Shown: positions 45,695 through 56,625, counted from the first letter of the stretch. The stretch: 64,000 bases of DNA from an uncultured Flavobacteriales bacterium (GCA_903945495.1 CAJAVU010000055.1:1-64000); one strand, 5' to 3'. Notes: a model not told the origin generated them from the letters alone. A program made the numbers and translations.

Positions 45695-46375
45695 ATGAGA
45701 AAAAAAATCGAAAATCGACTAAACATGTATCAGTCAGTGATTAAAGTCTGCAACGATCATGTCAGCGTTTGGGAAGGAATCCCTGGATTCGTCGACGCAT
45801 TTACAGCTTTCAAAAACACATACGAAACGGTTGGTGTGACAGCACAACAACAAGCAAGTAAAACAGTAGGTGTTTCTGCAGGAAAGTATAGCAAGCTAAA
45901 CACATTGATCGATAGCATCATTGTTGTGCATGGAACCTTAAAACTCCATGGAAAAGTGATCAATGATCCTTCGTTGATTGCAAGAAACAAGGTAAACGCG
46001 TCAATGTTGAAATCTATGTCAATGCAACAGTTGCTGATTCACTTGGACACGCTTGTTGCCGACATTAGCAACTTTGGAACCTCTTTGGGTGTTTATGGTA
46101 TCGATGAAGGAACCTTAGATTCAGCTCTAGGAACAATTGATGAAGCACGCAACGTGATGAACAGTCCGCGCAACGCAATCATCGAACGTAAATTTCAAAC
46201 GCAACGATTGGATCAATACGTCAAAGAAATGGATGATTTATTGAAGTTTACCCTTGACACTTTGGTTCGCGTTCACAAAAAAAGCAACCCAGCATTCTTT
46301 GATTTATATTGGAATGCGCGCGTCATCATCGATTCAGGGGTAAAAAAATCAAACACTCCAAAAGAACCCGATTAG
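45695..46375 (+). CDS. Hypothetical helical protein (226 aa)
   Basis: The protein has no signal peptide or membrane helix and appears largely helical, with long amphipathic stretches (KVNASMLKSMSMQQLLIHLDTL). It resembles uncharacterised Bacteroidota proteins that open with a segment like MYQSVIKVCNDHVSVW. I do not recognise a function. It has a structured leader and a strong terminator, so it forms a single-gene unit. Confidence 0.6.
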   Translation: MRKKIENRLNMYQSVIKVCNDHVSVWEGIPGFVDAFTAFKNTYETVGVTAQQQASKTVGVSAGKYSKLNTLIDSIIVVHGTLKLHGKVINDPSLIARNKVNASMLKSMSMQQLLIHLDTLVADISNFGTSLGVYGIDEGTLDSALGTIDEARNVMNSPRNAIIERKFQTQRLDQYVKEMDDLLKFTLDTLVRVHKKSNPAFFDLYWNARVIIDSGVKKSNTPKEPD

Positions 46376-46394
46376 TAAAAAAGTCTTTTAGACA

Positions 46395-46428
46395 AAAGGC
46401 CTTCCGTTAAAGCGGAGGGCTTTTTTTT
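46395..46428 (+). terminator. Rho-independent terminator after the 226-residue gene
   Basis: GCCTTCCG pairs with CGGAGGGC over loop TTAAAG, with A-rich upstream and eight T downstream. Confidence 0.88.
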
Positions 46429-46542
46429 GACCTCTAACTTCCCCAATAACACTTGTTTAGTCAAACAAAACAACCATTCCTTCATTTGATTCGTCCTAGT
46501 AAGACAATTTAATTTAACTTTCCAACCACGACGAACTGACAA

Positions 46543-49500
46543 TTGATGACACACGCGTTAAAGACTACATATATTCACTTCATACTGCTCATCTCCTTTT
46601 TTCTAATCGGTAAGCAAAGTCTAGCGCAATTCAATGTCGATTTCAGTGCCAGTCCAACGACTATCTGCGCTGGGCAAGCGGTTCAATTTACGGATCAAAG
46701 TACTTCTCCAACAGCAATTGTTTCATGGGTGTGGGATTTTGGTGATGGAAATTCGAGTACGCTGCAAAATCCTTCACATGTTTATGCTTCGGCTGGAACG
46801 TACACAGTTATTTTAACAGCCAACAATGGTTCGGGTTCCCAAGATGAAGTGAAAACTGGATATATTTTGGTGAATCCATTGCCACAACCTACCTTTTCGG
46901 TTTCAACGCCTCCGTGTAATTTACCAGCGAGCGTAACTGTTTCGAATGTGCAACCGAATGCTGGTGGATACACCTATCAATGGAATTTTGGAAACGGACA
47001 AAACGCAACGGGACTGAATCCTCCTGCGGCCAATTATAACGCTGAAGGTACATTTCCAATCGTACTAACGGTAACGAATACCGCAACAGGCTGCAGCAGT
47101 CAAGTTACACAAAACGTATCCATTTACAATTACACGGCTGAATTCACATCAAGTGTAACAACCGCTTGTGCTGGATATCCTGTCACATTTACAAATACTT
47201 CTTCGCCCGGAACAAACGCGAATGCATGGACTTTTGGCAACGGACAAACATCAAACGGAACGAGTCCTTCGGTAGTTTACTCTACAGCTGGAACGTATAC
47301 GGTAACGTTAACGAGTCAAAACACAACGATTGGCTGTTCTGATGTTGTGACGCATACCATTACAGTTGTGAATGCGCAGTTACCAAGTATTACACCTTCC
47401 GTAACATTTGGCTGCAACCCACTGAGTGTGAATTTTTCAAACGCCAATCCTTTTAATGGAACGTATAACTGGACGTTTGGAAATGGACAGACCTACACTG
47501 GTCAAAATCCACCTACTCAGACCTATTCAATGGCCGAATTTAATGAACCACCATACCCGGAAAGTCAATCGTTCACTGTTTCTTTATTGACAATAGATCA
47601 AAACGGCTGTGCTGCCTACCAGAATTTGACCAATCTGATAACGATTTACAATATCTTCCCTGCAATGACTGTAGATGTAGAGGAAGGATGCGAAGATTTA
47701 ATTAGCACCTTTACCAACCAATCATCTTCTCCAATTCCTAATTTCCCAATCAATAGCTGGCAATGGAATTTTGGTAATGGTCAAACCTATTCAGGACAAA
47801 CACCTCCACCTCAAACCTACAGCGAGGGAGAATACAACGTTTCTTTGACCGTTTCAACGGCGATGGGTTGTACAACAACGTTGGACAGTATTACTATGAT
47901 TGAAGTTGGAATTCCTCCGAATGTCTTGTTTACGGTGGATCCAGACACGATTTGCGCCCGCACATCAGCTGATTTTACGAATTTAAGTACAATTAGTATT
48001 CCTGCCGATCCAGCTGATATTACCTATGCTTGGACCATTGGTTCGCAAGGTCCTTATCCCAATTTTGAGCCAGATAATGTGCAAATTACCGACACCGGTT
48101 CTTTAGATATTACCTTGATAGTTTCGTTTAGAGGCTGTAAAGATACCTTAATACTGTACGATGAGTTGTTTGTAAATGCCCCGCTCGTGCAATTCGGAAA
48201 TCAAGGCGTGTTTTGTAATCCAAGCTTACCCGTGGAGGTAGCCTTTAACGAAACATCCATTTTGGGTCAACCGGGAGACAGCGTTGAAGTATTCTGGGAT
48301 TTAGGTGATGGAACAACTTTGTATTACAACAATTCAACAGCATGGCTAAACAACAATCAAACCTTGCTGCATTCTTATACGGATTATGGTAATTACATGA
48401 TCGAACAAAAAATCCATAGTTTCACAACGGGTTGTACCGATTCGTTGAGCTCACAATTGATTCTCAACTATTTTACAGCCGATTTAACCTTCCTCGAAGA
48501 TTCAGTGTGTCTCGGAAATGCTGTAGAATATTCTTGGTCGAACGTATCCATTGAACAATTTCCTGTTTTTAATTACGGCTATGTTGCCGATGGTGATTCT
48601 ATTTTAGGAACTCCAACAGATCCAGTAACGAATCCTGATAATTGTATCATCAATTCAATTGGAGAACACACCATAACAGTCAACTTAGTCAATGCAGTTG
48701 GTTGTCCAGCAAGCGACACAGACACCTTTTTTGTCATGCCGCTACCCATTGCAACAATTGGTTCAATCCAGCAAGAAGATTGCTCACCTTTAACGGTTAC
48801 TTTTTCTGATGCTAGCACGAGCGTGAGTGGAATTCCTATTGCAGGCTATAACTGGCAATTAAATGGAAATGCTCCCGGAACAGGAAATGGATTACCAACG
48901 TTCACAACTGCCATTCCGACGAATGGGAATTATACAACGACATTGACGGTTATGGATGATTTGGGCTGCATGAATTCGACCACGATTACAACACCTTTTT
49001 TACAACCTGAAGCGATTTTCACTCTTCCAGCCGTTCTGTGTAACAATGATACGTTAAATAGTTTGAATGTATCAACGAACTATGTGCAAAGTGAATGGTA
49101 TTGGAACAATCAATTAATATCGACGAATCAAGATGCCAACTTTTTAATCCAACACCCAGACAACAACGTGGTAACTTCGTACAATGATAGTATAACGCTC
49201 ATTGTGTTCGATGCAATCGGTTGTTCAGATACATTAACGCTTCCTTTCATCGTTTCGGCACCCAACGCTGATTTCACCTACAATCTAACTGGATCGAATG
49301 TTGATCAATTTGGTAATTTCACGTGTCCTTCTGTATTTTCAGCATTTACTGATCAATCGGAATCCGTTGGAGCAATTGTCGACTGGGATTGGAGTTTTGG
49401 TGATGGAAAATTCTCAAGCTTACAAAATCCAAGCAATACTTACGTTTTTTCGGGAACCTATTCTTCTTCACTTACAATAACGGACGAGTATGGCTGTCAA

Positions 49501-50328
49501 GATTCGATTGAATATTCAGATTTTTTATCCATCGACGGACCATCAGGCGAATTTAGTGTTGAACCGGCTTATACCTTTTGTGATCCAAATTACTTGTACG
49601 AAGTGGCGAGTACAGATAATGTGGCAAACATTGTATGGTTTACAGGCGACGGAAATAATTTTCAGAACAATCTTGGAGGTGAATACATCTATGGCGCTGC
49701 TGGAACGTATTATCCGTATGTTGAAATTACGGATGCTAACAATTGTTTGGTGACGTATTATTTGGATACCATCACTGTTCAATACGGCGATTTAAATGCT
49801 GCTTTCGACGCAAGTCCTTTGGAGTTGAATTGGGGTGAACCTTTGGTCATTGACAATCAATCCACGGGAGGAATTGGCGGCATCGTGACGTACAATTGGA
49901 CCTTCGGAAGCGAAAACTTCAACAATTCATCCTCTCAATTTGGTTATTTATTCAATGAAACAGGCGAACTAGACGTGCTCTTGATTACCACAGATTCATT
50001 GGGTTGTATTGATTCAGCGTGGATTTCAGTCTTCGTGACGGACAATCTTCAATTCCCTAACGTTTTCTCTCCGAATGGGGATGATGCAAACGACGTCTTT
50101 CGCATCAAGGACAATGCCTATGGCGAATATGATGTTTTCATCTACAATCGTTGGGGAAATAAAATGAGTGAAGCCCACATTATCGACGACGATTATTTGT
50201 GGGACGGTAAAAACCAAAGCGGCGAACTAGCCTCAGAAGGCGTTTATTTCTATGTCGTAAAAGGAACCCTCAGAGATGGTCAACCCAAAGAAGACCAAGG
50301 CTTTTTCCATTTGGTGCTGGATCATTAG
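46543..50328 (+). CDS. Large PKD-repeat surface protein with T9SS type B sorting domain
   Basis: The 1261-residue protein has a signal peptide (to about residue 29) and repeated PKD domains marked by SWVWDFGDGNSST, YQWNFGNGQ, NSWQWNFGNGQTY and VDWDWSFGDGKFSS. The C-terminal 90 residues (FPNVFSPNGDDANDVF to HLVLDH) are the gliding-motility-associated C-terminal domain, a type B signal for T9SS export and anchoring. Such proteins act as adhesins or scaffold for other enzymes. It is the first of three secreted proteins in a row on the plus strand. Confidence 0.9.
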   Translation: MMTHALKTTYIHFILLISFFLIGKQSLAQFNVDFSASPTTICAGQAVQFTDQSTSPTAIVSWVWDFGDGNSSTLQNPSHVYASAGTYTVILTANNGSGSQDEVKTGYILVNPLPQPTFSVSTPPCNLPASVTVSNVQPNAGGYTYQWNFGNGQNATGLNPPAANYNAEGTFPIVLTVTNTATGCSSQVTQNVSIYNYTAEFTSSVTTACAGYPVTFTNTSSPGTNANAWTFGNGQTSNGTSPSVVYSTAGTYTVTLTSQNTTIGCSDVVTHTITVVNAQLPSITPSVTFGCNPLSVNFSNANPFNGTYNWTFGNGQTYTGQNPPTQTYSMAEFNEPPYPESQSFTVSLLTIDQNGCAAYQNLTNLITIYNIFPAMTVDVEEGCEDLISTFTNQSSSPIPNFPINSWQWNFGNGQTYSGQTPPPQTYSEGEYNVSLTVSTAMGCTTTLDSITMIEVGIPPNVLFTVDPDTICARTSADFTNLSTISIPADPADITYAWTIGSQGPYPNFEPDNVQITDTGSLDITLIVSFRGCKDTLILYDELFVNAPLVQFGNQGVFCNPSLPVEVAFNETSILGQPGDSVEVFWDLGDGTTLYYNNSTAWLNNNQTLLHSYTDYGNYMIEQKIHSFTTGCTDSLSSQLILNYFTADLTFLEDSVCLGNAVEYSWSNVSIEQFPVFNYGYVADGDSILGTPTDPVTNPDNCIINSIGEHTITVNLVNAVGCPASDTDTFFVMPLPIATIGSIQQEDCSPLTVTFSDASTSVSGIPIAGYNWQLNGNAPGTGNGLPTFTTAIPTNGNYTTTLTVMDDLGCMNSTTITTPFLQPEAIFTLPAVLCNNDTLNSLNVSTNYVQSEWYWNNQLISTNQDANFLIQHPDNNVVTSYNDSITLIVFDAIGCSDTLTLPFIVSAPNADFTYNLTGSNVDQFGNFTCPSVFSAFTDQSESVGAIVDWDWSFGDGKFSSLQNPSNTYVFSGTYSSSLTITDEYGCQDSIEYSDFLSIDGPSGEFSVEPAYTFCDPNYLYEVASTDNVANIVWFTGDGNNFQNNLGGEYIYGAAGTYYPYVEITDANNCLVTYYLDTITVQYGDLNAAFDASPLELNWGEPLVIDNQSTGGIGGIVTYNWTFGSENFNNSSSQFGYLFNETGELDVLLITTDSLGCIDSAWISVFVTDNLQFPNVFSPNGDDANDVFRIKDNAYGEYDVFIYNRWGNKMSEAHIIDDDYLWDGKNQSGELASEGVYFYVVKGTLRDGQPKEDQGFFHLVLDH

Positions 50329-50461
50329 AAAATCAAAGGTATAATCATGGTTCAAGAACTAGGCTTTCTAAATTAGAATTGGGATCCATGACATTTATAA
50401 CTTATTGAATTACTGATTACTATAAAAGTCATAACATATTAACACAAATTTGTTATTTTTT

Positions 50462-50491
50462 TTTGGCGGTATTGTTTTTTTCATATATTTG
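50462..50491 (+). promoter_or_regulatory. Promoter of the 50531 gene
   Basis: TTTG (50462-50465) and TATATTTG (50484-50491) are 18 bases apart, a full match to the Bacteroidota consensus. The start codon lies 39 bases downstream. Confidence 0.72.
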
Positions 50492-50530
50492 CTCAGGAGT
50501 TCAGCCCAAATCATTAACAACCACTACACT

Positions 50531-51835
50531 ATGTTTAGACACTACGTAGCAATGCTACTACTGCTGGCAGCAATGCCTTTATTTGGGCAAATAACTGTAT
50601 TCAATGGAGCAAATATCACCATCACAACAGGTGCACTTGTCCATTGCAATGGAGGAGTTAAAATCACTAATAGTGCGAATTTAACGAACAATGGAACATT
50701 AAATGTTACCAAGAATAGTTCTTTAGCGTTAGCTGGAAATTTTGAGAATTCAAGCTCATCTGTTGTAAACGGAAATGGTATTTATACCATTGAACAGGAT
50801 TGGGTAAACAGTGCAACGTTTCAAGCTCAAGGGAGTGAGGTTATACTGAACGGGAATACCGAACAACTCATCACAAGTACAAATGGAACAATTACCGAAT
50901 TCAATGATTTAACGTTGACAGGAGCAGGAACTGGTATCAATCAGCGCAAATCGCTAGTTGGTGTCAACAGTCGTACTTCTGTAAATGGAATCTTAAATTT
51001 AAATGACCGCGAATTGTATACGGGCACTCAATCGTTTGAAGTATTAAACGTTGTACCAACTGCTGTTTTACAATCAGCTACATTCGGTTCAGAAGGATTT
51101 GTAAGTAGTTTGGATCCAGGCTATTTAGTTCGTCATACCAATCAAACAACATCCTATCTTTTTCCTGTTGGGTCAAGTGATGGCGTTTACCGTTATCGTC
51201 CAATTGAATTAACACCTAATTCCGCAAACAATTCCACTTACAATGTGCGTTTCAATAATTATTCGGCAGATGCAGATGGTTATTTTTTAGCACAACATGC
51301 TGCTGATATTGATGCGGCGAATGATTTATTCTATCACTCAATTGTGCGTAGTTCAGGTTCGGCAAATGTTGACATTCGGACGCATTATCTTGCATCAGAC
51401 GATGGTGAATGGATCAGTCAAGCACATTGGTATGCAAACAATGCACAATGGGAAGATGTAACAACTACTTCTAATGGTAGCGCTGGTAATTTTGCCTATA
51501 ATGAAAAAGCAAATTGGAACTTCCCTACCAGTAATCCGTCATATGTATTAATTAATACTGCAAATGAATTAATTATTCCAAACGTATTTACTCCCAATGA
51601 AGATGGTGCTAACGATGACTTTTTCATCATCTCAAAAGGACTAACTGACTATAATTTAGTAATCGTCAATCGCTGGGGAAATCCTGTGTTTGAAACGACC
51701 GATCCAACTGCTGTTTGGGATGGAACCTCAGGCGGAAATCCTTGTAATGAAGGAACTTATTTTTACATCTTAAAAGCTAAATCTAGCGGGAAAGACAAAG
51801 TGATGCAAGGGCATATTACCTTACATAGAAATTAA
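50531..51835 (+). CDS. Secreted protein with T9SS type B sorting domain
   Basis: ATG 50531 is chosen because the promoter lies inside the longer frame and because the product then begins with a signal peptide (MFRHYVAMLLLLAAMPLFGQ). The 434-residue protein has an N-terminal beta-rich stretch of short repeats (ITNSANLTNNGTLNVT), suggesting a beta-helix, and a type B domain at the end (IPNVFTPNEDGANDDF to HITLHRN). It is followed by the collagen-like gene after 27 bases. Confidence 0.85.
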   Translation: MFRHYVAMLLLLAAMPLFGQITVFNGANITITTGALVHCNGGVKITNSANLTNNGTLNVTKNSSLALAGNFENSSSSVVNGNGIYTIEQDWVNSATFQAQGSEVILNGNTEQLITSTNGTITEFNDLTLTGAGTGINQRKSLVGVNSRTSVNGILNLNDRELYTGTQSFEVLNVVPTAVLQSATFGSEGFVSSLDPGYLVRHTNQTTSYLFPVGSSDGVYRYRPIELTPNSANNSTYNVRFNNYSADADGYFLAQHAADIDAANDLFYHSIVRSSGSANVDIRTHYLASDDGEWISQAHWYANNAQWEDVTTTSNGSAGNFAYNEKANWNFPTSNPSYVLINTANELIIPNVFTPNEDGANDDFFIISKGLTDYNLVIVNRWGNPVFETTDPTAVWDGTSGGNPCNEGTYFYILKAKSSGKDKVMQGHITLHRN

Positions 51836-51862
51836 TCAAGTAGTTTATCAAATAATCTAGTT

Positions 51863-53977
51863 ATGAAGTTAAAAATTAACGTATTACTAATTTTGTTGCT
51901 TACTGGAACATTTTACAGTTTCGCACAAAACAATATGGGTATTGGTACAAATACTCCAGATCCTTCAGCTTTGGTGGATATGCAAGCGACAGACAAAGGT
52001 ATGCTAGTGCCACGTATGACAACAGCGCAACGAACTGCTATAGTGAGTCCAGCGAATGCACTTTTAGTGTATGACACGGACGTACAATGTTTTTATTATT
52101 TTAAAACAGCAACTGGTTGGACAAACTTATGTACAGGAATTGTTGGACCTGCTGGACCTGCTGGACCTGCTGGACCGCAAGGTGCAATGGGATTAACTGG
52201 ACCTGCTGGTGCAACGGGAGCACAAGGACCAATTGGTTTAACAGGTGCAACTGGACCTGCAGGACCTGCAGGTGCAAATGGAATTGATGGTGTAACTGGG
52301 CCTCAAGGAATTCAAGGGCCTGTTGGTCCACAAGGACCGCAAGGAGCATCGATTTTAGGTGCGGCTGGTGCTGATGGAGCTACTGGGCCTCAAGGACCAA
52401 TCGGATTAACTGGTGCTACTGGACCGGCTGGTGCAGACGGTGCTACTGGACCACAAGGACCGATTGGATTAAGTGGACCTGCTGGAACAAATGGAATTGA
52501 CGGAGCAGTTGGACCTCAAGGACCAATCGGATTAACTGGTGCTACTGGGCCTGCGGGTGCAGACGGTGCTACTGGACCTCAAGGACCAATCGGATTAACT
52601 GGTGCAACTGGACCGGCTGGTGCAGACGGTGCTACTGGACCACAAGGACCGATTGGATTAACTGGACCTGCTGGAACAAATGGAATTGACGGAGCAGTTG
52701 GTGCAACAGGACCACAAGGACCGATTGGTTTAACCGGACCTGCTGGAGCTGACGGAGCAACTGGACCGCAAGGACCGATTGGTTTGACAGGTGCGACTGG
52801 AGCTACGGGTGCTACGGGTGCTACTGGACCAACAGGATTAACTGGTGCGACTGGACCACAAGGACCGATTGGGTTAACCGGACCTGCTGGAGCTGACGGA
52901 GCAACTGGACCTGCGGGTGCAACTGGAGCTACTGGAGCAGTTGGACCACAAGGACCAATTGGGTTGACAGGTGCGACTGGAGCTACGGGTGCTACTGGAC
53001 CACAAGGACCGATTGGGTTAACTGGTCCAACAGGAGCTACTGGTGCAACTGGACCAACAGGGCCTACTTGGACATTAACTACTCCAACGGTTAATCCTAC
53101 AGGAACGTTAACAATCAATGCAACTGCAGGATCATTGGCTCCTGTTACCACTTTAGGACAATATTGGATTGCTTCACCAAACGCAGCAGGTACAAATGCA
53201 TTAACAGCAACAGGCTATTTGGGAACATCTACAAATCAACACATGGATTTGGTATCAAATAACTTAGTTCGTGGTCGTTTGTCGAATCTTGGAGAATTTT
53301 TCATTGGTACAACGAATACGGTTTTAACAGGGGATTTAATGAATGGTGTGTCAAATGCAGCCTTTCCATGGGCTGTGAATGGATACAGTGCATTTAACGG
53401 TTCTGGTGTTTATGGATCGGTAACCTCAGGAGGAACTATTTTTGCTGGTGTGCAAGGGGAATATTATGGGACAAATACTGCCGGTGCAGGTGTTAGAGGA
53501 ATTGCTGGTGCAGGAACTAACAATGGTGTAAACGGTTCAAACGCAGCGCCGACTTCTGGTTGGGGTGGTTTATTTCAAGGTGATTTAGGTTACACTGGAT
53601 TTTTCGGAATTGCTTCAGACCGACGTGTAAAACAAAATATTCAAACAATTCCAAATGCACTAGATATTATAAAGAGCTTAAGAGGAACAACCTACGAACA
53701 TAATTTGAGTGCATATCCAGACTTAGGATTGAAAACAGGCATTAACTACGGATTCATTGCACAAGAAGTAGAGGAAGTACTACCCAATCTTGTCCGCGAG
53801 AAAAACATTCCTCACATAGAAAGCACAGTGCGTGGATCGAAAGAAACAGTAGATTCAGAACAACTAAAGACTGTTAGTTATATTGAGATTGTTCCAATTT
53901 TAGTTGAGGCAATTAAAGAACAACAAGAATTAATTGATGAAATGAAAAAAGAAATTGAATTGCTGAAACAAAAGTAA
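51863..53977 (+). CDS. Collagen-like protein with Peptidase_S74 intramolecular chaperone tail
   Basis: The 704-residue protein has a signal peptide and a short globular domain ([31 protein letters not shown]). It then has a Gly-X-Y collagen region (about 94-405) with repeats of [20 protein letters not shown]. The C-terminal domain ([26 protein letters not shown]) is the S74 tail chaperone found in phage tail spikes and bacterial fibres, which trimerises and may cleave itself. It lacks a T9SS sorting domain. Trimerisation by S74 fits a collagen stem. It follows a type B protein by 27 bases. Confidence 0.88.
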   Translation: MKLKINVLLILLLTGTFYSFAQNNMGIGTNTPDPSALVDMQATDKGMLVPRMTTAQRTAIVSPANALLVYDTDVQCFYYFKTATGWTNLCTGIVGPAGPAGPAGPQGAMGLTGPAGATGAQGPIGLTGATGPAGPAGANGIDGVTGPQGIQGPVGPQGPQGASILGAAGADGATGPQGPIGLTGATGPAGADGATGPQGPIGLSGPAGTNGIDGAVGPQGPIGLTGATGPAGADGATGPQGPIGLTGATGPAGADGATGPQGPIGLTGPAGTNGIDGAVGATGPQGPIGLTGPAGADGATGPQGPIGLTGATGATGATGATGPTGLTGATGPQGPIGLTGPAGADGATGPAGATGATGAVGPQGPIGLTGATGATGATGPQGPIGLTGPTGATGATGPTGPTWTLTTPTVNPTGTLTINATAGSLAPVTTLGQYWIASPNAAGTNALTATGYLGTSTNQHMDLVSNNLVRGRLSNLGEFFIGTTNTVLTGDLMNGVSNAAFPWAVNGYSAFNGSGVYGSVTSGGTIFAGVQGEYYGTNTAGAGVRGIAGAGTNNGVNGSNAAPTSGWGGLFQGDLGYTGFFGIASDRRVKQNIQTIPNALDIIKSLRGTTYEHNLSAYPDLGLKTGINYGFIAQEVEEVLPNLVREKNIPHIESTVRGSKETVDSEQLKTVSYIEIVPILVEAIKEQQELIDEMKKEIELLKQK
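52142..53070 (+). repeat. Long nearly identical coding repeats in the collagen region
   Basis: DNA blocks of 45-120 bases recur with few changes in the Gly-X-Y part of the gene. The blocks keep the frame open on both strands, giving a false 190-residue antisense frame. Such repeats favour recombination and copy-number change. Confidence 0.85.
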
Positions 53978-53995
53978 TTTTAGTCTGATAATTAG

Positions 53996-54028
53996 AAAAG
54001 CCGCATTCGAATTGAGTGCGGCTTTTTT
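53996..54028. terminator. Terminator after the collagen-like gene
   Basis: AAAAGCCGCA pairs with TGCGGCTTTT, followed by extra T. It also sits beyond the stop of the convergent TonB-dependent receptor gene and could serve both directions. Confidence 0.85.
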
Positions 54029-54071
54029 CTTATCTAAATATGCGTATTGATAATCTATGTGTGAATGAATC

Positions 54072-54106
54072 AAGTCTCGACTCTCGATTCTCGGTTCTCG
54101 ATTCTC
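54072..54106. repeat. Five tandem heptanucleotides after the receptor gene
   Basis: AAGTCTC, GACTCTC, GATTCTC, GGTTCTC and GATTCTC follow each other directly before the receptor stop at 54108. It is the third 7-bp satellite of the window. Confidence 0.85.
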
Positions 54107-54107
54107 C

Positions 54108-56558
54108 TTAAAACATTCTCGCGCGCAATCCAACTTGGAATGCTCTTGGCATTCCTGGACGCACACCTGCTGGACGAGCAGAAACGATATAGACTTCGTT
54201 TGTTAAGTTTGTTCCGCTGGCGAATAAACTGATGTTGCGACTTGCTTGATATGAAACACTTGCGTCGAACACTGCCACTTGTGGAATCAAATCAATACCA
54301 GTTACTTTGTCGTTTCCTGCCACAGCGCGCATTTCAGAAGTGTATTTAAATCCTGCGTTTAGCATCCATTTGTGGTATTCGAATGATAAACCAAGGTTCA
54401 ATTGGTGTTGTGCTAAATACGGTAAGCGATCGCCTTTTGAAACCGTTCCCCAATCTTCGAAGGTGCTCACGAAATCTGTAAGGAAACGCGCATCAGAATA
54501 GGTGTATGAAACTGTGAACGGCAAACGAAATTCTTTCTTCAACTGTTTTGCAATGTCATAACAAACAAAAACTTCCAAACCTTGTGCAAATGATTTTCCG
54601 CCGTTGAACAAATCACCTGTTCCAGCACCACCGCTAGCTGCTAAATCCGATCCCAATAAATTACTGTAAGCATTGTAGAACGCAACAATTTGTCCTTTCA
54701 ACACATTCGAAGCGTATTTCACACCTCCTTCATAGTTTACACTTTCTTCTGCTTTCGTTTCTGGTTTTGCGGATGGTGGAGAAAATCCTTTGTGAACGCC
54801 GACAAATCCCGTCAATTTTTCAGTGAAGGTATAATCGAACGCCGCTCCTGGAATCCAAACAGAAACCGTATTTTCACTGCGCACTAAGTTTGTTCCCACA
54901 CGTTCTGGATCATTTTTACCGTAATCTTTTTCAGACATGTAAATGGATTCGTTGCGAACACCCGCTGTTAAACTCATGCGTTTGTATGCCACCTTGTATT
55001 GAATGTACGACGCCAAGGCAGAAGCAAATGCAATTCGATTACTTTCACGTCCCAATTCACCAGCTGCAGTTTGCATCATGTTTCCGCCCAACATTTGGTA
55101 TTTATCCTCATTCTGAAAACGATCCATTCCATCTTGGTGGTAGCGAAGTCCTAAATCTATGTTGTGTGCGAAACCTTTAGTTTTGAACTCAGCATTCAAG
55201 ACTGTTTGCGCTCCGTGTCCGAAGTACGCACGATTGTTTCCTTTTACGAACAAGGCATCTGCATTGTCACTTGTTTCACCGCGTAAAATTGCCATGTGAG
55301 AAGCATACGCAACTGGATCACGCAAAATATCTGCAATTCCTTTCTTCACGCCGGCACTGTCTTTTACTGCATCCAATTTATACCAGTTACGCGAAAAGTC
55401 ATTGCGGTAAATCACGGTCGTAATGTCCAACCATTTTGCTGCTTTGATTGTATGTGTAGCACTCAATTGTGTTTGTTGCACCGTCATTTGATCTTTCTGT
55501 GAAGCAGCGTAACGAGAATATGGGTTCGCATTGAAATCATCCAAACTCAAACCTAAATACGTATCATTTGACACTTCTTTGTTAAGGCCTGCTTTAAAAG
55601 TGATTGATTGTTGGATGCGCGCTGTTTTCTTTGTTGAGAAACGCAATTTCGCCAAGTAATCATATTTATTAAATCCAGTTGAAGCACCATTTTCCAAGGT
55701 TTTGAAACCATCTGACCCATAATGAAATGCTTCTACTGAATAAGCAATTTGTCCATGATTGTTTCCAACGTACGCATGTAGGTTTCGCCCAAAATAACTC
55801 CCACCAACAGCACTCACTTTCGCTAAAAACTGCGAAGGCAATTGTGTTGAAATAAGGTTGATGGCTCCACCAGTTGTGTACGGACCATATTTAATTTGCG
55901 AACTTCCTTTTAAGATTTCAACTGCTTGCATGCGTCCAACCGTTGGGAAATAATATGCAGCAGATGCAGAATATGGAGCTGGCGCACTTAACACACCATC
56001 TTCCATTACCGTAATTTTCGTTGAACGTTCTACTCCTGCTCCGCGTAAACCAATGTTTGGACGTAAACCAAAACCATCTTCCTCTTGTAAATTCACACCC
56101 GGAATACTTTTCAATATGCGGTTGATGTCGGTGTAATTGAATTTTTGTAGTTCTTTCGGTGAAATGTAATAGGCAGAACCCGGTAAGTTTTTCAATCCTT
56201 GTTCACCGCCTGTTAGTGAAGTTCCTTTTACGGTTACATCTGGCAAAAGGTGTTGCTCAGCTAAAACAACATCAACTGTTAATTCAGACAATGGTTTTAA
56301 TTCGATCTCCATTGAATATTGCATGAAACCGTTTCCTGAAAAATAGATATGATATTTTCCCTCTGCCACATTGTCAAATGCAAAACTCCCAAGCTCATCT
56401 GTAATTTCAATCAATTTTAATTCATGAATCTCCACCTTCACATCTTTCAACGGAAAATTGGAACCTTCGCTTTTCACTGTTCCTGTCAGTTTACTCGATT
56501 GAGAGAACACGACAAAATTCAATCCGACGAACAATCCAAGTAGAACAACTGATTTCAT
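54108..56558 (-). CDS. FecA-like TonB-dependent receptor
   Basis: The 816-residue outer-membrane protein has a signal peptide and a carboxypeptidase-regulatory-like domain (about 25-110, GTVKSEGSNFPLKDVKVEI). The plug (SIPGVNLQEEDGFGLRPNIGLRG, here in outline; about 118-235) and a beta-barrel ending in FQVGLRARMF follow. FecA-type receptors import ferric citrate or ferric siderophores with TonB energy. A palindrome with iron-box appearance lies at its promoter. The substrate is not proved. Confidence 0.9.
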   Translation of the reverse strand: MKSVVLLGLFVGLNFVVFSQSSKLTGTVKSEGSNFPLKDVKVEIHELKLIEITDELGSFAFDNVAEGKYHIYFSGNGFMQYSMEIELKPLSELTVDVVLAEQHLLPDVTVKGTSLTGGEQGLKNLPGSAYYISPKELQKFNYTDINRILKSIPGVNLQEEDGFGLRPNIGLRGAGVERSTKITVMEDGVLSAPAPYSASAAYYFPTVGRMQAVEILKGSSQIKYGPYTTGGAINLISTQLPSQFLAKVSAVGGSYFGRNLHAYVGNNHGQIAYSVEAFHYGSDGFKTLENGASTGFNKYDYLAKLRFSTKKTARIQQSITFKAGLNKEVSNDTYLGLSLDDFNANPYSRYAASQKDQMTVQQTQLSATHTIKAAKWLDITTVIYRNDFSRNWYKLDAVKDSAGVKKGIADILRDPVAYASHMAILRGETSDNADALFVKGNNRAYFGHGAQTVLNAEFKTKGFAHNIDLGLRYHQDGMDRFQNEDKYQMLGGNMMQTAAGELGRESNRIAFASALASYIQYKVAYKRMSLTAGVRNESIYMSEKDYGKNDPERVGTNLVRSENTVSVWIPGAAFDYTFTEKLTGFVGVHKGFSPPSAKPETKAEESVNYEGGVKYASNVLKGQIVAFYNAYSNLLGSDLAASGGAGTGDLFNGGKSFAQGLEVFVCYDIAKQLKKEFRLPFTVSYTYSDARFLTDFVSTFEDWGTVSKGDRLPYLAQHQLNLGLSFEYHKWMLNAGFKYTSEMRAVAGNDKVTGIDLIPQVAVFDASVSYQASRNISLFASGTNLTNEVYIVSARPAGVRPGMPRAFQVGLRARMF

Positions 56559-56625
56559 GACATTTAATTTTAGAGTGCAAAATTGCCACGATTTCGGAGT
56601 TGACGCAATACCACAAAAAAGGTAT

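Noticed and set aside
52142-53070. CRISPR-like direct repeats
   Set aside because: The repeats are coding, multiples of 9 bases in Gly-X-Y frame, with no unique spacers and no cas genes.
52579-53151. 190-residue Pro/Val-rich open frame antisense to the collagen-like gene
   Set aside because: It is the reverse complement of Gly-X-Y codons; repeats keep the antisense frame open and there is no start region or signal.
54072-54106. Replication iterons
   Set aside because: Five degenerate 7-mers with no initiator gene or AT-rich unwinding region; one of several satellites.
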